Shown here piece by piece: positions 1 through 8,673 of a stretch of DNA of 64,000 nucleotides. The notes beneath the pieces are model-generated. The model was not told the origin of the DNA, ran no database searches, and saw nothing but the letters and a program-made list of their open reading frames with translations. Source of the DNA: UBA10649 sp963700255 (GTDB lineage: Bacteria > Actinomycetota > Actinomycetes > S36-B12); assembly GCA_963700255.1 (NCBI GenBank), contig CAVOWW010000020.1:11542-75541 (forward strand), in the 5' to 3' direction. Made by a program: the position numbers and the translations under genes. Position 1 is the first letter of the stretch. Every line of letters begins with the position of its first letter.

Positions 1-498
1 ATGGTGCCTCCGCGTTCACGGATCCTCGATGCGGGCTGCGGACCGGGGCGCACGGGAGCCGAGCTGCACGCGCGCGGGCACACCGTGGTCGGGGTCGACG
101 CCGACCCTGAGCTGATCGAGGCGGCCCGGGAGGACCACCCGGGGTCGCACTGGCTCGTGGCCGACCTCGCCTCCCTCGACCTGCCCGCGATGGGCGAGGA
201 CGAGCCGTTCGACGCTGCGATCCTCGCCGGCAACGTCATGGCCTTCGTAGCGCCGGACACGGAGACGGAGGTGCTGCGCCACGTCCTCGCGCACCTGAAG
301 CCCGACGCGTTCGCGGTCATCGGCTTCCACACCGACCGCTACGACATGGCCGCGTTCGACCAGCACCTCGTGGACGCAGGCTTCACCCTGGAGCACCGGT
401 TCGCCACATGGGACCTGCGGCCATGGCGACACGACGCCGACTTCGCCGTCAGCGTCCTGCGCGCCCCTGCCGCCCCCGAGGGAGACGACGATGAGTGA
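1..498 (+). CDS. Class I SAM-dependent methyltransferase, 5' end probably cut by the window edge
   Basis: A Rossmann-fold methyltransferase that would bind S-adenosylmethionine through motif I (LDAGCGPGRTG, near the start of the visible reading frame). An acidic residue at the end of strand beta-2 (GVDAD) and a motif II-like stretch (FDAAILAGNVM) follow. Members of this family usually have 30-50 residues ahead of motif I, whereas only about eight are visible here, so the real start probably lies upstream of base 1. The substrate cannot be told from sequence. Its last codons overlap the start of the cupin gene by 8 bp, so the two are probably co-translated. Confidence 0.75.
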   Translation: MVPPRSRILDAGCGPGRTGAELHARGHTVVGVDADPELIEAAREDHPGSHWLVADLASLDLPAMGEDEPFDAAILAGNVMAFVAPDTETEVLRHVLAHLKPDAFAVIGFHTDRYDMAAFDQHLVDAGFTLEHRFATWDLRPWRHDADFAVSVLRAPAAPEGDDDE

Positions 499-832
499 TG
501 ACGTGAACCTGGCCATGACGGACCTGCCTGACATCGCGCAGCTGGTGGACGTGGCTCCCGACAGCACCGTCTCGCGCACGGTCCTCAAGGCCGAGGGTGC
601 GCGCCTCGTGCTGTTCTCCTTCGACGCGGGACAGGAGCTCACCGAGCACACCGCGGCGGTGCCCGTCCTGCTGCAGGCGCTGGACGGCCGCTTCGAGATC
701 ACCGCGGCCGGCCGGACCGTCGACCTCCTTCCCGGCGGCGTCGTCCACCTCGGCACCCGCACACCGCACGCCGTCGTGGCCAGGGTGCCGAGTCGGCTGC
801 TCCTGACGATGCTGGATCCGCGGCAGTCCTGA
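491..832 (+). CDS. Small single-domain cupin protein
   Basis: A 113-residue beta-barrel protein of the cupin_2 type. The middle carries the usual alternation of glycine and small hydrophobic residues: an entry segment (FDAGQELTEHT), a turn (LDGRFEITAAGRTVDLLPGG) and a second motif (VHLGTRTPHAVVA). One histidine in each motif (EHT and PHAV) could bind a metal, but the full histidine set of a cupin enzyme is not obvious, so it may be a ligand-binding or metal-poor member. It overlaps the methyltransferase by 8 bp and lies 2 bp before the HTH_42 gene, suggesting one transcript. Its substrate is unknown. Confidence 0.75.
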   Translation: MSDDVNLAMTDLPDIAQLVDVAPDSTVSRTVLKAEGARLVLFSFDAGQELTEHTAAVPVLLQALDGRFEITAAGRTVDLLPGGVVHLGTRTPHAVVARVPSRLLLTMLDPRQS

Positions 833-834
833 CG

Positions 835-1947
835 ATGTCCGACTGGACTCCGACGCAGGCACGAGCCGCACGGCTGCGCAGCCTGCTGCTCGGGTCGCAT
901 CAGTGGCGAAGTGCCGACGAGGTCGTCACGTGGTTCGGCGCCATGCAGGCGCAGGACCTCGCCAGTGCGCTGTGGTCGTTGGGGCTGCGCCTGCCAGGAT
1001 CCACCGAGAGAGACATGCTCACGGCACTGGAACAGCGCCGGATCCTGCGTACCTGGCCGATGCGCGGCACCATCCACCTCGTCCCCGCCGAGGATGCCCA
1101 CTGGATGCTCAACCTCATGGGCAGCACCATGATGGCCACCAGCCATCGTCGACGCGAGAACCTGGGCCTGACGCAGGAGGACACGGACCAGGCGACGGCC
1201 GCCCTGGCCGACGCCCTTTCCGGCAGCCGCCGTCTCACGCGATCGCAGGCGCTGTCGACGATCAACGACGCGGGCGTCACCACGGAGGGGCAGCGGGGCT
1301 ACCACCTGCTCTGGTACGCCGCCCTGACCGGCGTCACGTGCATCGGCCCGCAGGTCGAAGGCGAGCAGACGTTCGTGCTGCTGGACGAATGGGTCGCCAA
1401 CCCACGCCGACTCGACGCACGCGAGGCGGCCGCCGAGCTCGCCTACCGGTACTTCCGCAGCCACGGGCCGGCCCCGGGGTCGGACTTCGCCGGCTGGACC
1501 GGGCTCGGGCTTCGCATCACACGCACCGCCGTGAGCGACAACGCCGGCCGGCTCACGTCCATCACGGTCGGTGGCGAGGAGATGTGGCTGTGCACCGAGC
1601 TCGCCGACGACCCCGACGCGGTCCGACCACAGCGCCGGACGGTCGCGCTGCCGGGTTTCGACGAGCTCATCCTGGGCTTCAAGGACCGACGCCTGCACAT
1701 CCCCGAGGGCCGATTCGACGACATCGTCCCGGGCGGCAATGGAATCTTCCGGCCCACGATCGTGTCCGACGGCATCGTGCGGGCGACGTGGAGGCGGACC
1801 ATGAAGGCCGCCTCCGTCGCGATCACGGTCGAGGCCTTCGAGCCGATGACCACGGCCGGCCGAGCGAGCCTGGACCGGGCCTTCCGCGAGTACGGGTCCT
1901 ACCTCGGCAGGCGACCCGACGTGACGGTGATCGACCCCGCCGCCTGA
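835..1947 (+). CDS. Winged-helix DNA-binding protein of the HTH_42 (AlkZ/YcaQ-like) family
   Basis: 370 residues with the layout of the HTH_42 family: an N-terminal helical segment with WFGAMQAQDLASALWSLGLR near residues 33-52, a winged-helix core (RTWPMRGTIHLVPAEDAHWML), and a C-terminal signature (LPGFDELILGFKDR) near residue 280. Characterised relatives AlkZ and AlkX are DNA glycosylases for crosslinked or alkylated bases, but many actinobacterial paralogues are untested, so glycosylase activity is only inferred. Length is normal for the family. It ends just before a strong inverted repeat that separates it from the convergent asd gene. Confidence 0.8.
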   Translation: MSDWTPTQARAARLRSLLLGSHQWRSADEVVTWFGAMQAQDLASALWSLGLRLPGSTERDMLTALEQRRILRTWPMRGTIHLVPAEDAHWMLNLMGSTMMATSHRRRENLGLTQEDTDQATAALADALSGSRRLTRSQALSTINDAGVTTEGQRGYHLLWYAALTGVTCIGPQVEGEQTFVLLDEWVANPRRLDAREAAAELAYRYFRSHGPAPGSDFAGWTGLGLRITRTAVSDNAGRLTSITVGGEEMWLCTELADDPDAVRPQRRTVALPGFDELILGFKDRRLHIPEGRFDDIVPGGNGIFRPTIVSDGIVRATWRRTMKAASVAITVEAFEPMTTAGRASLDRAFREYGSYLGRRPDVTVIDPAA

Positions 1948-1956
1948 CGCCAGCTC

Positions 1957-2018
1957 GTTGAGTGCGTAGCTGCGGCCCGTCTGACCCGTGCCGAACGGGC
2001 CGCAGCTACGCACTCGGC
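1957..2018. terminator. Bidirectional hairpin terminator between HTH_42 gene and asd
   Basis: Perfect 21-bp inverted repeat with arms at 1960-1980 and 1995-2015 and a 14-base loop, sitting between two convergent genes. GU pairs extend the stem outward by two positions. There is no T-tract on either side, as is common for actinobacterial hairpin terminators. Confidence 0.7.
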
Positions 2019-2023
2019 AAGGG

Positions 2024-3061
2024 CTAGCGGGAGGCGGCGACCAGCTCCGCGATCTGGACCGCGTTCAGGGCAGCGCCCTTGCGCAGGTTGTCGTTGCTGA
2101 CGAAGAGCGCCAGCCCGCGACCATCAGCGATCGACTGGTCCTGGCGGATGCGGCCGACGAACGACGGATCCGCGCCCGCCGCCTGCAGGGGCGTGGGCAC
2201 CTCGGAGAGCTCGACGCCGAGGGCCGACGACAGGATCTCCGTCGCCCGCGCCGCCGAGATCGGGCGGTCGAACTCGGCGTTGATCGAGAGCGAGTGCCCG
2301 GTGAACACCGGAACGCGCACGCAGGTGCCCGAGACCAGCAGGTCCGGGATCTCCAGGATCTTGCGGCTCTCGTTGCGGAGCTTCTGCTCCTCGTCGGTCT
2401 CCAGCGACCCGTCGTCGACGATGCTCCCGGCCAGGGGCACGACGTCGAACGCGATGGTGCGCACGTACTTCCGCGGCGCGGGGAACGTCACCGCCGATCC
2501 GTCATGCGTGAGCTGCGCGATGTCCTGGGTCACGGCCGCGCGCACCTGGGAGTCGAGCTCCTCGACGCCCTGGAGCCCGCTGCCCGACACGGCCTGGAAG
2601 GTGCTGACGACCAGCCGCCGCAGCCCCGCCTCGACGTGCAGCGGCTTGAGGACGGGCATCGCCGCCATGGTGGTGCAGTTCGGGTTGGCGATGATCCCCT
2701 TGCGCATCTCGCCGATCGCGTGGGGGTTGACCTCGCTGACGATGAGCGGGACGTCGGGGTCCATGCGCCAGGCGGACGAGTTGTCGATGACGACCGCACC
2801 GGCCGCGGCGTACTTCGGGGCGATGGCCTTCGACGTGGCGCCACCGGCAGAGAACAGCGCGATGTCGACGTCGGAGATGTCGGCCTCGGCAGCGTCCTCC
2901 ACGACGATCTCGGTGCCACGCCACGGCAGCGTGGTGCCCGCCGAGCGGGCGGAGGCCATGAAGCGCACGCGATCCATCGGGAAGCCCCGCTCGTCGAGCA
3001 GGCGGCGCATCACGGCACCGACCTGACCGGTGGCACCGACGACGGCGACGACCGGGCTCAT
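2024..3061 (-). CDS. asd: Aspartate-semialdehyde dehydrogenase
   Basis: Converts aspartyl-4-phosphate and NADPH to aspartate semialdehyde, the branch point to lysine, diaminopimelate, threonine and methionine; cytoplasmic. The 345-residue product has the NADP-binding loop GATGQVG (residues 9-15), the active-site cysteine at 129 in NPNCTT, and the substrate and catalytic-histidine region FTGHSLSIN in the C-terminal half. Length is typical of the bacterial enzyme. Its ATG overlaps the lysC stop by 4 bp, so the two consecutive enzymes of the pathway are translationally coupled, the classic actinobacterial ask-asd operon. Confidence 0.97.
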   Translation of the reverse strand: MSPVVAVVGATGQVGAVMRRLLDERGFPMDRVRFMASARSAGTTLPWRGTEIVVEDAAEADISDVDIALFSAGGATSKAIAPKYAAAGAVVIDNSSAWRMDPDVPLIVSEVNPHAIGEMRKGIIANPNCTTMAAMPVLKPLHVEAGLRRLVVSTFQAVSGSGLQGVEELDSQVRAAVTQDIAQLTHDGSAVTFPAPRKYVRTIAFDVVPLAGSIVDDGSLETDEEQKLRNESRKILEIPDLLVSGTCVRVPVFTGHSLSINAEFDRPISAARATEILSSALGVELSEVPTPLQAAGADPSFVGRIRQDQSIADGRGLALFVSNDNLRKGAALNAVQIAELVAASR

Positions 3062-4344
3062 CGGCCCGACCCGCCGTACACCACGGCCTCGCCATCGACG
3101 TCGAGCCCGAACGCGGTGTGCAGGGTCTGCACCGCACGCTGGGCGTCGTCGACGCGGGTGACCACCGAGATGCGGATCTCCGACGTGGAGATCATCTCGA
3201 CGTTGATGCCGGCGTCCGCAAGCGCCTCGAAGAACGTCGCCGAGACACCGGGGTGCGAGCGCATGCCGGCGCCCACGAGCGACACCTTCGCGATCTGGTC
3301 ATCGACGCGGAGCGACTCGAAGCCGATCGAGTCGCGTTGCGCGTCGAGCGCCTTCATCGCGGTGGGCGCCGCGCCCTGCGGGCAGGTGAAGGTCACGTCG
3401 GTGCGGCCGGTCGAGGCGGCCGAGACGTTCTGGACGATCATGTCGACGTTGATGCTGGCAAGGGCGAGCGCCTTGAAGATCGCCGCCGCCTCGCCCGGCT
3501 TGTCGGGCACGCCGACCACGGTGATCTTGGCGTCGTTCACGTCCGCGGCGACACCGGAGATGATCGGCTGTTCCATGGCACTTCCTTCGGCGATAGCGGC
3601 TTCGATGGCTTCGGGGGACATGACCATCGTTCCCGTGCGCTGCGAGAACGACGACCGTACGTGGATCGGCAGGTTGAAGCGCCGCGCGTACTCGACGCAG
3701 CGCAGGTGCAGCACCTTGGCCCCCACTGCAGCGAGCTCGAGCATCTCCTCATAGGTGATGTAGGGGACCTGCCGGGCTGCAGCGACGACGCGCGGGTCGG
3801 CGCTGAACACGCCGTCGACGTCGGTGTAGATCTCGCACACCTCGGCGTCGAGTGCGGCGGCGAGGGCGACAGCCGTCGTGTCCGAGCCCCCTCGGCCGAG
3901 CGTGGTGATGTCCTTGGTGTCCTGGGCGACGCCCTGGAAGCCGGCGACGATCGGGATCGCGCCCTCGTCGATGGCCTGGCGGATGCGCCCCGGGGTCACG
4001 TCGATGATGCGGGCGGCACCATGGGCCGAGTCGGTGATGAGGCCGGCCTGGGAGCCGGTGTACGACCGTGCCTCGGCCCCGAGGTCGGAGATCGCCATGG
4101 CGACCAGCGCCATCGAGATGCGCTCGCCCGCGGTGAGGAGCATGTCGAGCTCGCGAGCGGGGGGAAGCGGGGACACCTGCTCGGCGAGGTCGAGCAGCTC
4201 GTCCGTGCTGTCACCCATCGCGGAGACGACCACGACGACGTCGTGGCCGGCCTTCTTGGTGTCGACGATCCTGCGCGCGACGCGCTTGATGCTGGCCGCA
4301 TCAGCGACGCTGGATCCGCCGTACTTCTGCACAATCAAGGACAC
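3058..4344 (-). CDS. lysC: Aspartate kinase (alpha subunit; the beta subunit is encoded in-frame)
   Basis: Phosphorylates aspartate, the first and feedback-controlled step of the aspartate amino-acid family. The 428-residue protein begins at GTG with VQKYGGSSV (ATP-binding lysine at residue 7), carries the kinase domain to about residue 245, then two ACT regulatory domains ending with AVVYGGSGR. The C-terminal 172 residues closely match the independently translated beta subunit of corynebacterial LysC, and a good internal start is present (see 3574-3588). ACT domains imply allosteric inhibition by lysine or threonine. It lies upstream of asd with a 4-bp overlap. Only about 68 bp separate its start from the divergent amine oxidase, leaving no room for a lysine riboswitch. 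Confidence 0.97.
   Translation of the reverse strand: MSLIVQKYGGSSVADAASIKRVARRIVDTKKAGHDVVVVVSAMGDSTDELLDLAEQVSPLPPARELDMLLTAGERISMALVAMAISDLGAEARSYTGSQAGLITDSAHGAARIIDVTPGRIRQAIDEGAIPIVAGFQGVAQDTKDITTLGRGGSDTTAVALAAALDAEVCEIYTDVDGVFSADPRVVAAARQVPYITYEEMLELAAVGAKVLHLRCVEYARRFNLPIHVRSSFSQRTGTMVMSPEAIEAAIAEGSAMEQPIISGVAADVNDAKITVVGVPDKPGEAAAIFKALALASINVDMIVQNVSAASTGRTDVTFTCPQGAAPTAMKALDAQRDSIGFESLRVDDQIAKVSLVGAGMRSHPGVSATFFEALADAGINVEMISTSEIRISVVTRVDDAQRAVQTLHTAFGLDVDGEAVVYGGSGR
3574..3588 (-). promoter_or_regulatory. Internal ribosome-binding site and ATG for the LysC beta subunit
   Basis: On the minus strand GAAGGAAG lies 6 bases before an in-frame ATG at 3576. Translation from there would give a 172-residue product beginning MEQPIISGVAAD and containing both ACT domains, ending with the lysC stop at 3058. 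In Corynebacterium glutamicum lysC makes an alpha2-beta2 enzyme in this way with a beta chain of the same size; that it also happens here is inferred from position and the strong Shine-Dalgarno match. Confidence 0.7.
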
Positions 4345-4412
4345 GACCGATGAGTCTACCCGGCACGAAGAACACGCTTACACACGGCGTTTTGCCGTGC
4401 TTCGATAGCCGG

Positions 4413-5780
4413 GTGGACCGCCGCACCCTGCTTCGAGCCGCCCTGCTGGGGGCCGCCGTGACAGCCCTGCCCGCGCGGCCCGCGGTGGCTGGGACGCCCA
4501 GGACGGTTCCCCGCCCCACCGGCGCCCTGGTCACGCGCTGGGATACCGATCCCTGGGCCCGCGGCGCCTACTCGGCGCTGCCGCCCGGGGTCTCCCCACG
4601 CGTCCGCCGGACCCTGGCCGATGCCGTCCTCGGCGGACGGATCGTGCTCGCAGGCGAGTACGCCAGCCCGGGGCGGCCATCGACGACGACCGGAGCACAC
4701 GACTCGGGCCGCGCGGCAGGACGCCTGATCGCGGAGACGGCCCAGCCGAGCACGGTCCTCGTCATCGGTGCCGGGCTCGCGGGGGCTACGGCGGCCGCCG
4801 ACCTGGCGGCCCGCGGCGTCGACGTGGTGGTGCTCGAGGCCCGCGACCGCGTCGGCGGGCGAATCCGCACCGATCGCTCGTGGGGGGTGCCGATCGAGCT
4901 CGGTGCATCGTGGATCCACGGCCTTCGGGGGAACTCGATGGTGCCGCTGGCGTCGCGGGCCGGGCTCCGCCTCGCCCCGACCGACTTCGAGGATGCCGTC
5001 GCGCGTGACACCCTCACCGGGCGCCGCTCGCCCGCGGCCGAACGCCGGTGGGGCCGGCTCGACGCCCTGCTGTCCCGACTGTCCGAGTCCGCCGGGCCGC
5101 GCAGGCAGGACGTCGGCTCCTGGCTGACCGACCAGGGGTGGAGCGACGGACGCCTGGACGCCTGGGCGGCGCAGGTCGAGGTCACCCAGGAGTACGGCCG
5201 CGACCCGGATCTGCTCGGGGTGCGTGCCGCGCAGGAAGGTGACGAGTACCGCGGCGGAGACTCGATGGTGGTGGGCGGCTACGCCCGGATCCCCGAGACC
5301 CTGCTCGACGGGCTCGAGGTGCGGCTCGGATCGCCCGTGGCCCAGGTCGTCGCCGACGGTTCGGGCGTCGACGTCACCCTGGTGGACGGATCGGTGCAGC
5401 GCGCCGACGCGGCAGTCGTCGCGGTGCCGCTGGAGGTGCTGCGCGTCGGGGCGCTGACCGTCAGCCCGATGCCGCGCGACGTGCGGGCCGCACTCGACCG
5501 GCTCCGCACGGGTGACCTCGAGAAGGTCGTGCTGCGCTACGCCGAGCCGTGGTGGGGTGACCACCAGGTGATCGGCGTGGTCGGCGGCGGTGCCCCGGGC
5601 GCGCCCGCAGGGACCTCGGCGGCGCTGAGATGGACGGAGTTCTATCCCCTGACCGACATCGTCGGCGAGCCCGCGATCATGGCACTGTCGGGAGGTTCGG
5701 CTGCGCGCCGGCGTCCGCGGTCCGACGCCGCCTGCGCGGCCGAGGCAGCAGCGGCCCTGGCGGCCGCCTTCTCCCGCTAG
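4413..5780 (+). CDS. Secreted FAD-dependent amine oxidase with a permuted domain order
   Basis: A flavin amine oxidase-like protein with a twin-arginine-type signal (VDRRTLLRAALLGAAV). I start it at GTG 4413 because the signal peptide begins there; an in-frame ATG at 4350 would add 21 unlikely residues. Family hallmarks are present in the wrong order. The motifs normally found at the C-terminus come first: WDTDPWARGAYSALPPG at 43-59, then GRIVLAGE at 75-82 followed by TTGAHDSGRAAG. The FAD Rossmann motif VLVIGAGLAGA (115-125), E142, RVGGR (146-150) and ELGASWIHG (162-170) come after. The protein ends at ALAAAFSR, just where a normal relative would continue into the WxxDP motif. All parts needed for an FAD fold are therefore present but circularly permuted. 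The substrate amine is unknown. The stop overlaps the convergent recR stop by 4 bp. Confidence 0.85.
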   Translation: MDRRTLLRAALLGAAVTALPARPAVAGTPRTVPRPTGALVTRWDTDPWARGAYSALPPGVSPRVRRTLADAVLGGRIVLAGEYASPGRPSTTTGAHDSGRAAGRLIAETAQPSTVLVIGAGLAGATAAADLAARGVDVVVLEARDRVGGRIRTDRSWGVPIELGASWIHGLRGNSMVPLASRAGLRLAPTDFEDAVARDTLTGRRSPAAERRWGRLDALLSRLSESAGPRRQDVGSWLTDQGWSDGRLDAWAAQVEVTQEYGRDPDLLGVRAAQEGDEYRGGDSMVVGGYARIPETLLDGLEVRLGSPVAQVVADGSGVDVTLVDGSVQRADAAVVAVPLEVLRVGALTVSPMPRDVRAALDRLRTGDLEKVVLRYAEPWWGDHQVIGVVGGGAPGAPAGTSAALRWTEFYPLTDIVGEPAIMALSGGSAARRRPRSDAACAAEAAAALAAAFSR

Positions 5781-6370
5781 ACCCGGCGACGGCCCTCGAA
5801 CGCCCGACCCAGGGTGACCTCGTCGGCGTACTCGAGGTCGCCGCCGACGGGAAGCCCGCTGGCCAGCCGCGACACGGCGACGCCGAGGGGGCTGATCATG
5901 CGGGCGAGGTAGGTGGCCGTCGCCTCGCCCTCGAGGTTCGGGTCCGTGGCCAGGATGACCTCGGTGATCGCTCCGTCCGACAGCCGGGCGATGAGCTCGC
6001 GGATCCGCAGGTCGTCCGGACCGATGCCCTCGATCGGGCTGATCGCTCCTCCGAGGATGTGGTACCGGCCGCGGAACTCACGGGTCTTCTCGATCGCGAC
6101 GACGTCCTTGGGCTCCTCGACGACGCACAGCACCGTGAGGTCGCGCCGGGCGTCGAGGCAGATCCGGCACTGCTCCTGCTCGGCGACGTTGCCGCAGATG
6201 CTGCAGAAGCGCACCTTCTCCTTGACCTCGCGCATGACGTTGGCCAGCCGCAGCACGTCGGCAGGCTCGGCGGCGAGGATGTGGAAGGCGATGCGCTGCG
6301 CACTCTTCGGACCGATGCCGGGAAGCCGGCCCAGCTCGTCGATGAGGTCCTGGACGATTCCCTCATACAT
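5777..6370 (-). CDS. recR: Recombination mediator protein RecR
   Basis: Works with RecO (and RecF) to load RecA at single-stranded gaps. At 197 residues it has the helix-hairpin-helix (LGRLPGIGPKSAQRIAFHIL), a four-cysteine zinc finger at C56, C59, C68 and C71, and a Toprim domain (VVEEPKDVVAIEK; LATDPNLEGEATATYL), all in the standard order. It sits 21 bp downstream of dnaX on the same strand. The usual ybaB/ebfC gene between dnaX and recR is absent. Confidence 0.97.
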   Translation of the reverse strand: MYEGIVQDLIDELGRLPGIGPKSAQRIAFHILAAEPADVLRLANVMREVKEKVRFCSICGNVAEQEQCRICLDARRDLTVLCVVEEPKDVVAIEKTREFRGRYHILGGAISPIEGIGPDDLRIRELIARLSDGAITEVILATDPNLEGEATATYLARMISPLGVAVSRLASGLPVGGDLEYADEVTLGRAFEGRRRV

Positions 6371-6391
6371 CAGCGGGCGTCACTCTCGTCA

Positions 6392-8276
6392 TCAGTGCTC
6401 GATCTCCCCGATCTGGGTGGCGCCGAGCTCGCGCACGGCCAGGTCGACGCCGACGGCGCCGTCGGCGTTGTCATCGTCGAGGCTGGGAGCGTCAGGCTCC
6501 GTGGCGACCGGAGCGGGAGCCGCCGCCGCAGCGGCGGTCGTTCCGCTCGGAGAGGCGCTCGACGCCGACCCACCGGCTCGGTCCGGAGCCAGGACCGGCT
6601 GGACGTCCACGGCCACATGCATGACCGCGATGATCGACTCCCGCAGGAGGACGTCGTGCTTGCTGTCCTGGATGTTCCTCAGCTTGCCGGGATCCCCGAC
6701 CGCGACGGCGAGGACGCCGTTGGCCAGCGACATCGGCGTGGAGGGCATGAACGCTGCCCAGGCCATCTTCCGCTTCGAGTTGAGCGCGTCGAGGACGGCC
6801 GGCCACATCGACACGAACTGGTCGAGTCCGACTCCGGGTTCCGCGACCACAGGTTCAGCGACCACAGGTTCCGCTGGCGCGGCGGGCTCAGGCGAGGGAG
6901 AAGGCGCTGGCGAGGGCACCGGCCCGGGGGCCGGTGGTGGCACGGCCGCGCTCGCCGCCGGGGGCTTCGGCGCCGATGCCGCCGTGGTGGGCGCCACCTC
7001 GGACAGCCGCTTCGGCGGGACGGGCACCACGGGCGGCTCAGCGTGCGGGGCAGCGGCCTGAGCCGACGATGCGGCCGGGGACGGAGCCGCAGGCGACGGG
7101 GCGTGCACGGGTGCCGCGGCCATGCGTCGCTCGATCTGGTCGAGCCGCGCCCGGGTCGCGGCCTCGTCCGCATCCGACGCGGGCAGGAGGAGTCGGGCAA
7201 CCATGAGCTCGAGATGGAGCCGGGGCGCCGTCGCCCCGCGGAGCTCGCTCAGTGCCGTGCTCGTGACATCAGCTGCGCGCGTGAGCTCGGCCGGGCCGAA
7301 GAGGTTGGCCTGCTCGATCTCGCGGGCGACCTGGTCCTCGGGGGCGTCGATCAGCCCGAGCTCCACGGCGTTCGGCACGTTGTGCAGGACGATCAGGTCG
7401 CGGAACCGCTCGAGGAGATCGGTGACGAACCGGCGCGGATCATGCCCGGCGTCGATGACCTGGTCGATGACCGTGAACAGTCCGGCACCGTCGTGCGCGG
7501 CCAAGTGCGTCGATGGTGGCGTCGAGGAGGGTGGCGTCGGTCATGCCCAGCTGCGCGACGGCCTCCGCATACGTCACCCCGTCGGGGCCTGAGCCGGAGA
7601 TGACCTGCCCGAGCACCGACAGCGAGTCGCGGACGCTGCCCGCCCCTGCCCGCGCCACGAGAGCGAGCGCAGCCGGCTCGGCCGCAACTCCCTCCTCCTC
7701 GCAGATGTGGGCGAGATGCTGCTGCAGGGTCTTGGACGGCACCAGCCGGAACGTGTAGTTGTGCGTGCGGGAGCGGATGGTCGGCAGGACCTTCTCCGCC
7801 TCGGTCGTGGCGAACACGAAGCGCACGTGCTCCGGTGGCTCCTCGACGAGCTTGAGCAGGGCGTTGAAGCCCGCGGTCGTCACCATATGCGCCTCGTCGA
7901 TGATGTAGACCTTGTAGCGCGACGATGCCGGCGCGAACATGGCCCGCTCGCGCAGGTCGCGGGTGTCCTCCACGCCGCCGTGGCTGGCGGCATCGAGCTC
8001 GATGACATCGAGCGAGCCTGGCCCGTTCGCCGCGAGGTCGGTGCAGCTCTGGCAGACCCCGCACGGATCCGGAGTGGGCCCCTGCTCGCAGTTCAGTGAG
8101 CGGGCGAGGATGCGCGCCGTGGACGTCTTGCCGCAGCCCCGGGGGCCGGAGAACAGGTACGCGTGGTGCACCCGGTCGTTCTGGAGGGCCCGACGCAGCG
8201 GTCCGGTCACATGGTCCTGGCCGACGACGTCGTCGAGCTTCGCCGGGCGGTAGGTGCGGTACAGGGCCATGGACAC
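6392..8276 (-). CDS. dnaX: DNA polymerase III gamma/tau subunit, with one apparent frameshift
   Basis: Clamp-loader ATPase and organiser of the replicative polymerase. The N-terminal part has Walker A GPRGCGKT (44-51), the zinc module with C63, C72, C75 and C78, and Walker B IDEAHM. The reading frame breaks near 7499-7502: the upstream part ends with TLLDATIDAL and the downstream part resumes with AAHDGAGLFTVIDQVIDAG one base later. Removing one base from the TTGGCC run (minus strand) restores a 628-codon frame. The C-terminal third is the alanine- and proline-rich linker plus a polymerase-binding domain expected for tau. Because dnaX is essential and no A-rich slippery site is present, I read the break as a sequence error. 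The start is ATG 8276, or ATG 8270 two codons later. Confidence 0.93.
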
Positions 8277-8280
8277 GACG

Positions 8281-8673
8281 TCACCCTACGACCTGGATCT
8301 CACACCTCGGGCCGGTCGCCGATGCCAGCCGACGGTCGAGGGTCACGAGGGGGCAGGCAAGCGCCTCAGCAAGGGCAACGTAGAAGGCGTCCCACGAGCG
8401 CACGTAGTCGCGCAGTTCCCAGACGCGATCGACGAACGGGTGGAGCGAGAAGCGCTCACCTGGCCACTGGATCAGGGCTGTGACCGCGAGCTGGGAGGCA
8501 GTCCCGTCCAGGGCCTCGTGGAGGAGGTCCCGGCGGATCAGGCCGACCACCTCGGCATCGAGGAGCTGCGGGGCCGCCTGATCGCCGTCGCTGGCGAGGG
8601 CCGCGCGGGCCGCGCCGGCATGGCGCCCGTTCGTGATGACCTCGTACAGCACCGATGCATCAATGACGAGCAT
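8281..8673 (-). CDS. VapC-type PIN-domain toxin
   Basis: A 130-residue PIN-domain ribonuclease, the toxin of a type II system that would cleave tRNA or rRNA when free. Acidic residues expected for the Mg2+ site are present: the first aspartate in MLVIDASVLYE, a glutamate in LLDAEVVGLI, and the pair in SWDAFYVALAEAL and LVTLDRRLA. It overlaps the antitoxin gene by 14 bp, typical of vapBC, and lies 5 bp upstream of the dnaX start on the same strand, so dnaX may share its transcript. The exact RNA target cannot be predicted. Confidence 0.85.
   Translation of the reverse strand: MLVIDASVLYEVITNGRHAGAARAALASDGDQAAPQLLDAEVVGLIRRDLLHEALDGTASQLAVTALIQWPGERFSLHPFVDRVWELRDYVRSWDAFYVALAEALACPLVTLDRRLASATGPRCEIQVVG

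Noticed and set aside
16..2013. Open frame of 665 codons on the minus strand
   Set aside because: It lies opposite three genes with recognised domains and has no motif of its own.
4345..4412. Lysine riboswitch upstream of lysC
   Set aside because: Only 68 bases are available to the divergent gene, too short for the aptamer.
7440..7504. Programmed ribosomal frameshift in dnaX
   Set aside because: No slippery A-run or stimulatory stem, and the position is inside the clamp-loader region rather than the tau junction; a one-base error fits better.
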